From positions 1-26,672 of the forward strand of contig DASTPP010000411.1 of the NCBI GenBank assembly GCA_035762175.1: a DNA stretch of 26,672 bases, read 5' to 3'. This stretch comes from DASTPP01 sp035762175 (GTDB lineage: Bacteria; Myxococcota_A; Polyangia; Polyangiales; Polyangiaceae). Numbering within the stretch: the first letter of the stretch is position 1; each line of letters starts with the position of its first letter. A program made the translations under genes and the position numbers. The notes beneath the pieces are model-generated. The model was not told the origin of the DNA. It worked only from the letters and a program-made list of their open reading frames with translations, and did no database searches. Of this stretch, positions 1 to 6,735 are shown piece after piece.

Positions 1-2907
1 CGCTTCGCCTCGGGCGACGAGCTGCGCGAGGCGCTCGAGCAGCTCGGGCGGCGCACCGCGGGCGCGCCCCCGCCGGCGGGCAACCCCTACCGGGGCCTGC
101 GCCCCTTCGACGCCGACCACCGCGCGCTCTTCTTCGGCCGCGACGTCGAGGCCGGCGTCGTGCTCGACCGGCTGCGCACCGAGCCCCTCATGGTGGTGAC
201 GGGCGACTCGGGCGTGGGCAAGTCGTCGCTCTGCCGCGCGGGCGTCCTGCCCGCGGTGCGCGAGGGCGCGCTCGGCGGCGGCCGGGCCTGGTCGGTGCTC
301 ACCTTCTCCCCGGGCAAGCGCCCGCTCGCGGCGCTCGCGACGGCCATCGCCACGCTCCTGCGGTCGGACGCGGCCAAGCTGGTGCAGGCCGCGCGGTCCG
401 ACCCGGCCGCGATCGCCGACGAGCTCGGGCGCCACCTCGGCGAGTCGGGCGGGCTCTTGCTCTTCGTCGACCATGTCGAAGAGCTGCTCACGGTCAGCGA
501 TCCGCAAGAGCGCGACGTGGCCCAGGCGGCGCTCGCGGAGCTTGCGGGCGGGCGGCCCGGGCTGCGGGTGCTCGCGACCTTGCGGGCCGACTTCTTGACG
601 CGCTTCGCCGCCCTGCCCTCGCTCGGCGAAGACCTCTCGCGGGTGCTCTACTTTTTGCGCCCGCTCTCGCCCGAGCACGCGCGCGAGGCGGTGGTGGGCC
701 CGGCGGCGGCGACGGGGCTGCGCTTCGAGTCGGAGGCGATGGTCGACGAGCTGGTGGCGGCGGCGACGCAGGCGGGGGGCCTGCCGCTCTTGCAGTTCGC
801 GCTCGCCGAGCTCTGGGAGGCGCGCGACGAGGCGGGCGGGCTCATCCGCCGCTCGGCGCTCGAGGCGATCGGGGGGGTGGGCGGCGCGCTCGCCAAGCAC
901 GCCGACGCGCTCCTGGTGACGCTGGCGCCGGCGCAGCGGGCCGAGGCGCGGCGGCTCTTGGTGCGGCTGGTGACGCTCGAAGACACGCGCGTGCGGCGCA
1001 CGGGCGCCGAGCTCGACGCCGACCACCCGCCGACGCGCGCGGCGCTCGACGCGCTGGTGCGGGGCCGGCTCGTCGTCGCCCACGAGGACGAGGGGGGCGG
1101 GGCGTTCGAGCTAACGCACGAGGTGCTCATCCGCGAGTGGGGCACGCTGCGCCGCTGGCTGCACGAGGACGCGGACAAGCGCGCGGTGCGCGAGCGGCTC
1201 GCCGTCGCGGCGGCCGAGTGGGGCCGCGCCCGGCGCCCGAAAGACGCCCTGTGGAGCGCCCGCCAGCTGCAGGAGGCCTCGGCGCTCGGCCCCGAAGACT
1301 ACAACGCGCTCGAGGCCGAGTTCCTCGAGGCCTCCTCGCGCGAGGTGCGCCGCGGCCGCTGGCTGCGCGCCGCCGCGCTCGCCGGCGCCCCGCTCGTGGT
1401 CGCCGCCGCCTACGCCGGCGCCCTCGCCAAGGCGCGCCGCGACGTCGTGCGGCGCGTCGACGCGCTGCTCGTCGACGACCGCGACCGGCTGCGCGACGCG
1501 CGCGCGGCCAAGGCCGAGGCCGAGCGGCTGCGCGCCGAGGCCTACGCCCGCTTCGACGCCGGCGACCGCGGGCGCGGCGAAGAGCTGTGGGCGCGCTCGC
1601 TCGAGCGCACCGCCTCGGCCGAGCGCGACCTCGGCGAGGCGAGCCGCGCCTTCGAGGCCGCCTACGCCCAAGACCCCACGCGGGCCGACGTGCGCGCGCT
1701 GCTCGGCCAGACCCTCTACGAGCGCGCCCTGCTCGCCGAGATCGCCGGCGAGTCCAAGCAGGTGTCCGACCTCTCGCAGCGCTTCGCCCTCTACGACGCG
1801 AACGGCGAGCTCTCCGGCCGCTGGAACGCCCCCGCCTTCGTCGCCGTCACGAGCGCGACCCCGGGCACGCGCGTCGCGCTCGAGGCGGAGGGCGACGGGG
1901 CCCCGGCGCGCGAGCTCGGCCCGACGCCGCTCGGCCCGACCGAGCTCGCCCGCGGCTCGTACGTGCTCGTGCTCTCGGCCCCCGGCCGCGCCACCCTGCG
2001 CTACCCCGTGCTCCTGCGGCGCGGCGAGAAGCTCTCGCTCGCGATCGACCTGCCCGCCGCCGCGCGCGTGCCCGCGGGCTTCGTCTACGTGCCGCCCGGG
2101 CGCTTCCTGTTCGGCAGCGCCGGCAGCGAAGAAGACCGCCGCGGCTTCTTCAACACCGTGCCCCTGCACGAGGTGCACACGGGCGCCTACCTCATCGGCC
2201 GCGCCGAGGTCACCTTCGCCGACTGGTTCGCCTACCTCGACGCGCTGCCCGCCGCCGAGCGCGCGCACCGCACGCCCAAGTCCGAGCTGAGGCTCGGCAT
2301 GAGCGGGCTTTTGCGCCTCGAAGACAAGCCCGAGGGCCGGCGCCTCGTCCTGCAGCCCGCCGACCGCGCCTACGAGGCGCGCGCGGGCGAGAAGTTCGTC
2401 TACGCCCGGCGCAACCGGCGCGCGGCGCAGAACTGGCTGCACTTCCCCGTCACCGGCATCACGGCCGAGGACGCGATCGCCTACGTCGCCTGGCTCGACG
2501 CGAGCGGGCGGCTGCCGGGCGCGCGCCTGTGCACCGAGTACGAGTGGGAGCGCGCCGCCCGCGGCGCCGACGGGCGCGAGTACCCCCACGGCCGCAGGCT
2601 CGAGCCCGACGCGGCCAACTACGACGAGACCTACGACCGCGTCGACATGGGCCCCGACGAGGTCGGCAGCCACCCGGCTTCGCGGAGCCCCTTCGGCCTC
2701 GACGACATGGCCGGCAACGCCTTCGAGTGGGTGCGCTCGTCGCTCGACGAGGGCCAGTTCGTCGTCCGCGGCGGCAGCTACTTCCACGACCAGAAGACCG
2801 CCCGCGCGGTCAACCGCGCCGTCTCGACCGCGGCCCTGCGCGACGCCACGCTCGGCTTCCGCCTCTGCGTCACCCCCGCCCCGTCCGCGCCCGGCCGCGC
2901 CGAGTAA
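1..2907 (+). CDS. nSTAND1 NTPase / SUMF1 (formylglycine-enzyme-like) signalling protein, 5' end missing
   Basis: The frame is open from base 1, so the true start lies upstream. The first residues (RFASGDELREAL) resemble the end of a Ser/Thr protein kinase domain. Next come the nSTAND1 entry motif (NPYRGLRPF...FFGRD, about 88-147), Walker A GDSGVGKS (202-225) and a Walker B-like LLLFVDHVEEL ending near 489. A single membrane segment sits around 1375-1430. After it come an Ala/Glu-rich helical TPR-like stretch (about 1500-1750), a PEGA-like beta segment (1830-2065) and a SUMF1/FGE-like domain (about 2068-2880) with the CTEYEWERAARG and DDMAGNAFEWV motifs. FGE enzymes use two cysteines just after the RGGS motif; here the segment after RGGSYF (2764 onward) has none, so oxidase activity is unlikely and a binding role is inferred. 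This layout is typical of myxobacterial kinase-linked conflict or signalling proteins. Target unknown. Confidence 0.9.
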   Translation, partial: RFASGDELREALEQLGRRTAGAPPPAGNPYRGLRPFDADHRALFFGRDVEAGVVLDRLRTEPLMVVTGDSGVGKSSLCRAGVLPAVREGALGGGRAWSVLTFSPGKRPLAALATAIATLLRSDAAKLVQAARSDPAAIADELGRHLGESGGLLLFVDHVEELLTVSDPQERDVAQAALAELAGGRPGLRVLATLRADFLTRFAALPSLGEDLSRVLYFLRPLSPEHAREAVVGPAAATGLRFESEAMVDELVAAATQAGGLPLLQFALAELWEARDEAGGLIRRSALEAIGGVGGALAKHADALLVTLAPAQRAEARRLLVRLVTLEDTRVRRTGAELDADHPPTRAALDALVRGRLVVAHEDEGGGAFELTHEVLIREWGTLRRWLHEDADKRAVRERLAVAAAEWGRARRPKDALWSARQLQEASALGPEDYNALEAEFLEASSREVRRGRWLRAAALAGAPLVVAAAYAGALAKARRDVVRRVDALLVDDRDRLRDARAAKAEAERLRAEAYARFDAGDRGRGEELWARSLERTASAERDLGEASRAFEAAYAQDPTRADVRALLGQTLYERALLAEIAGESKQVSDLSQRFALYDANGELSGRWNAPAFVAVTSATPGTRVALEAEGDGAPARELGPTPLGPTELARGSYVLVLSAPGRATLRYPVLLRRGEKLSLAIDLPAAARVPAGFVYVPPGRFLFGSAGSEEDRRGFFNTVPLHEVHTGAYLIGRAEVTFADWFAYLDALPAAERAHRTPKSELRLGMSGLLRLEDKPEGRRLVLQPADRAYEARAGEKFVYARRNRRAAQNWLHFPVTGITAEDAIAYVAWLDASGRLPGARLCTEYEWERAARGADGREYPHGRRLEPDAANYDETYDRVDMGPDEVGSHPASRSPFGLDDMAGNAFEWVRSSLDEGQFVVRGGSYFHDQKTARAVNRAVSTAALRDATLGFRLCVTPAPSAPGRAE

Positions 2908-3381
2908 GCCCGCGCGCGGCGAGACGGTCGGCGCGCAACGCGTGCGCGACGGCGCGCTAAGGCCGAGCACGGGCCGACGAATCTGTTCGGGCGCCGGACG
3001 CGGGCGGACGGGAGCGCGGGCCCGGCGGCGAACGCGCCCACGCCGCCCGACGCGACCGGAGACTCGACGCTCGGGCCGCGACTGGTGGCGCGAGTTGCGG
3101 CCCCGCGCGCCGCCGCCGCAGCACCTCGGGCTCGGCCCGCCCGGCGCGCTGGGGCGCCCCTGCCTTCGCGACAAAACGCCACAGGCAGCGGACCCGAAAA
3201 CCCAGCCAAATGACGCCTGCGGCGCGCGGTGGCGTGTCGCGTGCAGGGGCAAAGAGTAATCGCCAACCGCCCCCGCGAGCCGGCAGCGCCACGACGAACA
3301 CCAGCCGGACGCGACGAGTGGGCTCCGGTCGGCGCCGCTTGAGCCGTACGTAGCGCCGCCAGCTCCCGCGAGGTACCTGCC
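2908..3381. other. Intergenic stretch, no convincing gene
   Basis: The 474 bases between the nSTAND1/SUMF1 gene and the ADYC lipoprotein hold no reading frame with a recognisable protein or a good ribosome binding site. A slightly A-rich patch lies at about 3170-3215, and a GAGG ribosome-binding-like motif at 3370-3373 serves the next gene. I see no clear terminator hairpin or promoter. Confidence 0.6.
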
Positions 3382-4245
3382 ATGCCCTCCCGCCGCCGCC
3401 TGATCGCCCTCTGCCTCGCCGCCGCCAACGCCGCGGCCTGCGCGGCCGAACCGCTCGACGAGTCCGACGGCGAGGTCGACCCGGGCGTCGTGCTCGCCGT
3501 CGGGTTGGACACGAACGGCGTCAGCATGAACGGCGTCAGCATGAACGGCAGCCAGCTCGTCGGCGTCACCGCCGACGGCGCGACGCTCTCGGGCTCGCAG
3601 CTCGTCGGCGCCAAGTTCACCGGGCAGTTCTCGGACGGCGGCACGACCCCCCTCCGCATCGACGGCGCGCGCGCCTCGGGCGACGTCTGGTTCTACCAGG
3701 TCAGCTACCCGGCCGCGTCCGGCCACCAGCCGCTCTGCGGCGTCGACGCGACGGGCGCGGCGCGCGAGGCCATCGCGCTCGCGGGCCGCTGGGACTACCG
3801 CCAGGGCGTCGCCGGCGGCGGCTCGCACATCGACGAACCGAGCACCTTCACCTTCGCCTGCCGCGCCGCCACGCTCGCCAAGTGCGTCGAGCTCGGCTAC
3901 AAGCCCTGGGCCTCGGCCGGCGGCGTCTCGCTCAAGAACCACCACCAGGCGTGCACCCGCATGCTGCGCGCCGACTACTGCGGCGACGGCACCTCGTACA
4001 CGGTCAACGGCACGCCCATCAACCTCTACGACAACGTCGGCGTCCAGGCCGACACCGAGTCGTGGGCGATTGAGGCCGAGTGGACGCCGGCCGGCGCGCG
4101 CTTCGTCGCCTCGGCGACCGACACGCGCCTCCACCTCACCCAGAGCACCGCCCCCTCGTGTTACACGCAGCGCGTCTCGACCGGCGTCGGCGCCCTCGCG
4201 CACTTCTCGACCGGCACGCTCTTGATGAGCGAGTACAAGCCCTGA
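3382..4245 (+). CDS. ADYC-domain lipoprotein
   Basis: 287-residue exported protein of unknown function. A short basic N-terminus and hydrophobic stretch lead to Cys20 (AAAC, a loose lipobox), so it is probably lipid-anchored. Residues about 44-80 are small imperfect repeats built on NG(V/S)xMNG and GSQLVG, resembling short beta-solenoid-type repeats. The C-terminal two thirds match the ADYC domain found mainly in Myxococcota: the diagnostic CTRMLRADYCGDG lies around 195-207, with paired cysteines elsewhere (CGV, TFACR, KCVELGYKPW, SCYTQ) that suggest disulfides outside the cytoplasm. The ATG has GAGG 8 bases upstream. No neighbour gives a functional clue. ADYC assignment is fairly sure; role unknown. 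Confidence 0.82.
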   Translation: MPSRRRLIALCLAAANAAACAAEPLDESDGEVDPGVVLAVGLDTNGVSMNGVSMNGSQLVGVTADGATLSGSQLVGAKFTGQFSDGGTTPLRIDGARASGDVWFYQVSYPAASGHQPLCGVDATGAAREAIALAGRWDYRQGVAGGGSHIDEPSTFTFACRAATLAKCVELGYKPWASAGGVSLKNHHQACTRMLRADYCGDGTSYTVNGTPINLYDNVGVQADTESWAIEAEWTPAGARFVASATDTRLHLTQSTAPSCYTQRVSTGVGALAHFSTGTLLMSEYKP

Positions 4246-4250
4246 CGTCC

Positions 4251-4310
4251 GCCCCGCGTTCGGCCCCCGGGCCCCGCCCTCGGCCCCCAAGCCCCGCGTT
4301 CGGCCCCCGG
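4251..4310. repeat. Three tandem 20-bp repeats after the ADYC gene
   Basis: Copies at 4251-4270 and 4291-4310 are identical (GCCCCGCGTTCGGCCCCCGG). The middle copy, 4271-4290, differs at four positions. A decayed fourth copy may follow. The repeats begin 5 bases after the ADYC stop codon. Confidence 0.8.
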
Positions 4311-4445
4311 GCTTCGCCGCGCCCCGACCGGGCGAGGCTCCGGCGCTCCCCGGGCGAGGTTCTGACGCGCTCGCCGCTGCCGGCCCGCTGGGGAGGAACG
4401 CGATCGGGGCGCCGTACCAGCGCGCAAGGGGGCGGTGTCTGGGGG

Positions 4446-4492
4446 CGTAACTCGTAACACGCGGGTGTTACGGTGTTACGCTCGTTGTTACG
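4446..4492. promoter_or_regulatory. Cluster of five CGTAAC/GTTACG boxes
   Basis: CGTAAC occurs at 4446-4451 and 4453-4458. Its reverse complement GTTACG occurs at 4467-4472, 4475-4480 and 4487-4492. The central pair forms a perfect 8-bp inverted repeat, CGTAACAC (4453-4460) and GTGTTACG (4465-4472), with a GCGG spacer; GTGTTACG recurs directly at 4473-4480. In this GC-rich context so many AT-containing six-mers in 47 bases look like a protein-binding array. It lies roughly 95-140 bases ahead of the start point predicted from the sigma-54-type promoter downstream, where enhancer-binding proteins usually bind. The regulator is unknown. Confidence 0.6.
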
Positions 4493-4559
4493 CCTGGCGC
4501 GGGGGGGTTGCGGGCCCTGGTACGCGCTGTTTTTGGCTGAATTCCCCTCTGTTTGGCAC

Positions 4560-4576
4560 TTGGCACGGCGGCTGCT
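4560..4576 (+). promoter_or_regulatory. Candidate sigma-54 (-24/-12) promoter of the sigma-factor gene
   Basis: TTGGCACGGCGGCTGCT matches the RpoN pattern TGGCAC-N5-TTGCW with one mismatch (C for the first T of TTGC). The invariant GG (4562-4563) and GC (4574-4575) are separated by exactly 10 bases. A start point near 4587 would give a leader of about 40 bases ending in a strong ribosome binding site. The box cluster upstream fits an enhancer. Confidence 0.55.
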
Positions 4577-4628
4577 CAAGGGTGGGATAACGCCGGCGAG
4601 CGGCGCTTACGGAGGAGAATTACCAGCC

Positions 4629-5291
4629 ATGACCGCGACCACGTCTTCGCCCTGCCCGACCCTCGCTCCCCTGTCCGTCGCGAACGGCCAAGATGGGACC
4701 GGCCGGGAAGACGAACTTCGCCTGGTCGCCCGCATGGTGGCCGGCGAGGCGCGGGCCTGGCGCGAGTTTCAGCGCCGCTACGACCGGCTCATCTACCGCT
4801 GCATCACCAAGGTGACCGCGCGCTTCGCGGCGCGGGTGAGCGCGGACGACGTGCACGAGATCTACGCGACGCTGCTCCTCCAGCTGCTCGCCAACGACAT
4901 GCACAAGCTGCGCACCTTCGACCCCGAGCGCGGCAACCGCCTCGGCTCGTGGATCGGCCTGCTCGCCATCAACGCCGCCTACGACCACCTGCGCTCGCTG
5001 CGCCGCGAGTCGAACTCGCAGCCGATTCAAGAGGCCGAGCAGGTGCGGGGCGAGGGGCTCGACCCCTACGAGGAGTGTGAGCGCCGCGAGCAGGCCGAGG
5101 TCGTCACCAAGATGCTGGGCGACTTTTCTGAGAAAGATCGCCAGTTTATGGTGCTTTACTTCGGCGAAGGCTTGAAGCCCGAAGAGGTGGCCGAGAAGAT
5201 GAGCATCTCGGTCAAGACGGTCTACTCGAAGAAGCACAAGATCCAGAGCCGCCTCGGGCAGATCATGAACAAGTACCGCGTAGCCGCTTGA
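4629..5291 (+). CDS. Sigma-70 family (ECF-like) RNA polymerase sigma factor
   Basis: 220-residue alternative sigma factor that would direct RNA polymerase to a dedicated promoter set. Region 2 spans about residues 30-125 (DELRLVARMVAGEARAW..., then GSWIGLLAINAAYDHLRSLRR at the -10-recognition end). Region 4 spans about 150-215, with FSEKDRQFMVLYFGEGLKPEEV and the helix-turn-helix SISVKTVYSKKHKI. ATG 4629 is chosen because GGAGGAGA (4611-4618) sits about 10 bases upstream. An in-frame ATG at 4473 would add 52 unconserved residues and lies inside the box cluster. No anti-sigma gene is adjacent. Control is probably transcriptional through the sigma-54-type promoter at 4560-4576, which would make this a sigma cascade (inference). 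Confidence 0.88.
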   Translation: MTATTSSPCPTLAPLSVANGQDGTGREDELRLVARMVAGEARAWREFQRRYDRLIYRCITKVTARFAARVSADDVHEIYATLLLQLLANDMHKLRTFDPERGNRLGSWIGLLAINAAYDHLRSLRRESNSQPIQEAEQVRGEGLDPYEECERREQAEVVTKMLGDFSEKDRQFMVLYFGEGLKPEEVAEKMSISVKTVYSKKHKIQSRLGQIMNKYRVAA

Positions 5292-5422
5292 TTTAACTGA
5301 CTTTTTACCCGGCGCGTTGCCGGCCTCCGGGCCGCGAGCGCGCCGGCGCGGGCGCCGCCTTCGACGGCACCGGCTTTGGGGTCGCGGGGGCGGCGCCTGC
5401 GGGGGTCTGGCTCAGGGCCGAG

Positions 5423-5588
5423 CTAGGCTCTGTCGGACGAAGGCTCCCGTCGCCCGGTGCCCGATCCGCGGCGCCCTCGGGCCGGGCGGGGAGCTCGAAA
5501 TCCAGGCGGATTCCTTCGCCCCCCGCCCGGCCCGACGGCGTGCGTCTCGGCCACCGAGCTCGGTCCGCCTTCGTCCGACAGAGCCTAG
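5423..5588. repeat. 166-bp nested inverted-repeat element (MITE-like)
   Basis: Perfect 22-bp terminal inverted repeats at 5423-5444 and 5567-5588 begin CTAGGCTCTGTCGGACGAAG. A second perfect 15-bp pair lies inside (TCGGGCCGGGCGGGG 5477-5491 and its complement 5521-5535), with a small AATCC/GGATT hairpin at the centre and a 12-bp palindrome ACCGAGCTCGGT (5553-5564). No open frame is recognisable. Terminal TA dinucleotides could be a target duplication, as for IS630/Tc1-type elements, but this is a guess. It could instead form a long RNA or DNA cruciform. Confidence 0.75.
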
Positions 5589-5907
5589 GCCCCCGCAGGC
5601 CGTGTTTCGAGCCAGATCAGGCGTCGGGGGCGTCGCTGATGGGCAGGAACTCTGCAGAATTTGGGGCTGCCTGAGGTTTAGGGCATGGGGGCCGGACACA
5701 GGGCCGAGCCCGGGTGGCATCGAACCTCCGAGCTGGCGGCGTGGGGCGGCCCGTGGCGGCCTCGGGCCCTGACCGGCGGGGGGGCGGCGCTGGCCGGTCG
5801 CAAGGCTGTTCTGGGGCCGCCAGAGGGGCCTGGGCGCCCTGCCCCGGGTCGAGTGGGGGCGAGCGCGAAGCGTGACGGCGCCGGCTGGGCCGTGGTAGGA
5901 CCATGCC
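5589..5907. other. Intergenic stretch, nothing recognisable
   Basis: 319 bases between the inverted-repeat element and the next lipoprotein. It has slightly lower GC around 5605-5690, no hairpin comparable to its neighbour, and no tRNA (see rejected items). A promoter for the downstream pair probably lies here, but I cannot point to convincing -35/-10 boxes. Confidence 0.5.
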
Positions 5908-6735
5908 GTGCTCGAGGCCCTTTCGCTGCTCGTACGACGCCCTACCTGCCAAGCCCTGGTCGTGGTCGGGGGGGCGCTCCTGGCCGGCGCCTGTGACGAG
6001 TACGGGGGCGGCGGTGATCCGCCGCTGCCGGTCAACTCGAACGCGTTCGGCTACGGCTCGTCGCTCGCCGCGCTCATCGATCCGAGCGTGCGGGGTTCGG
6101 CGGTCACCGACGGCCAGGTCGTCCAGGTGACGGGCGTGCGCGTCGTGCACATCGACACCTTCGACGAGACCGGCCAGGGCCGGGTGGGCAACGTGTTTTT
6201 GGCCGACGCGTGGGCGCAGCCCGGCCCCTACCACGCGGTGTTGGCGTTCGCACCGGTCTACTCGCCGCCCTCGTACCGGGCCATCCCGGGGGACGTGGTC
6301 GACGCCTCGGGCACCTTCGACGAGTTCTTGCCGCCGGCCGGGCAGCCGCAGCGCTTCCTGCCCGAGCTGGTCAGGCCGACGCTGGTGGCGCGCTTCGACG
6401 AGGTGGGCGGGCCGCTGCGGCCGGTGTCGATTCCGCTCAGCGATTTGACGAAGTACGAGACGGGCCGGCCGTGGCTGTCGACGCTGGTCACGCTCGAGAA
6501 CGTGTCCATCCTCGAGCTCGAGCTGAACCCCACGGGCCGCGCGCGCATCCGGCTCAATGCGGGCACGGGGCTCGAGCCGGCCGATCTGCCGACCATCACC
6601 AACGAGCTCTTCGACCTCTCCAACTCGGGCCTGAGTTTCGAGGTGGGCCAGACCATCCGGCGGGTGACGGGCATGGTCACCCTCTTCGGTAATTTCTCCG
6701 TCGCCCCGCGCTCCAAGGCCGACATCGAGCTGTGA
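5908..6735 (+). CDS. Hypothetical lipoprotein, all-beta
   Basis: 275 residues from a GTG. A hydrophobic stretch (ALVVVGGALLAGAC) ends at Cys29, giving a lipoprotein-type signal. The body is rich in alternating hydrophobic residues (GQVVQVTGVRVVHID, RVGNVFLADAW, GDVVDASGTFDEF, LVTLENVSI). This resembles two OB-fold-like beta units of the kind seen in secreted nucleic-acid-binding or DUF-type proteins, but I cannot name the family. The GTG is preceded by AGGAC about 10 bases upstream; a nearby ATG at 5903 is out of frame. Its TGA overlaps the next gene's GTG (GTGA), so the two are probably translated together and act at the same membrane. Function unknown. Confidence 0.75.
   Translation: MLEALSLLVRRPTCQALVVVGGALLAGACDEYGGGGDPPLPVNSNAFGYGSSLAALIDPSVRGSAVTDGQVVQVTGVRVVHIDTFDETGQGRVGNVFLADAWAQPGPYHAVLAFAPVYSPPSYRAIPGDVVDASGTFDEFLPPAGQPQRFLPELVRPTLVARFDEVGGPLRPVSIPLSDLTKYETGRPWLSTLVTLENVSILELELNPTGRARIRLNAGTGLEPADLPTITNELFDLSNSGLSFEVGQTIRRVTGMVTLFGNFSVAPRSKADIEL

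Noticed and set aside
2942..3259. Possible small plus-strand gene between the first two genes
   Set aside because: No ribosome binding site, Arg/Pro-rich shadow-like composition and no recognisable motif.
1111..4290. Long minus-strand open frame of about 1059 codons
   Set aside because: It is antisense to the first gene and the ADYC gene and crosses a non-coding gap. Its Arg/Gly/Ala/Val composition is what a shadow frame of GC-rich codons looks like, and no domain is recognisable.
5423..5588. Ordinary rho-independent terminator of the sigma gene
   Set aside because: The stem is interrupted over 166 bp, starts 130 bases after the stop and has no T-run. A terminator side effect is possible but does not explain the perfect ends.
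5705..5735. tRNA-like T-arm (GGTTCGATGCC on the minus strand)
   Set aside because: The 5-bp T-stem has a mismatch, and I found no acceptor, D or anticodon arms at the right distances. Probably chance; an attachment-site remnant cannot be excluded.
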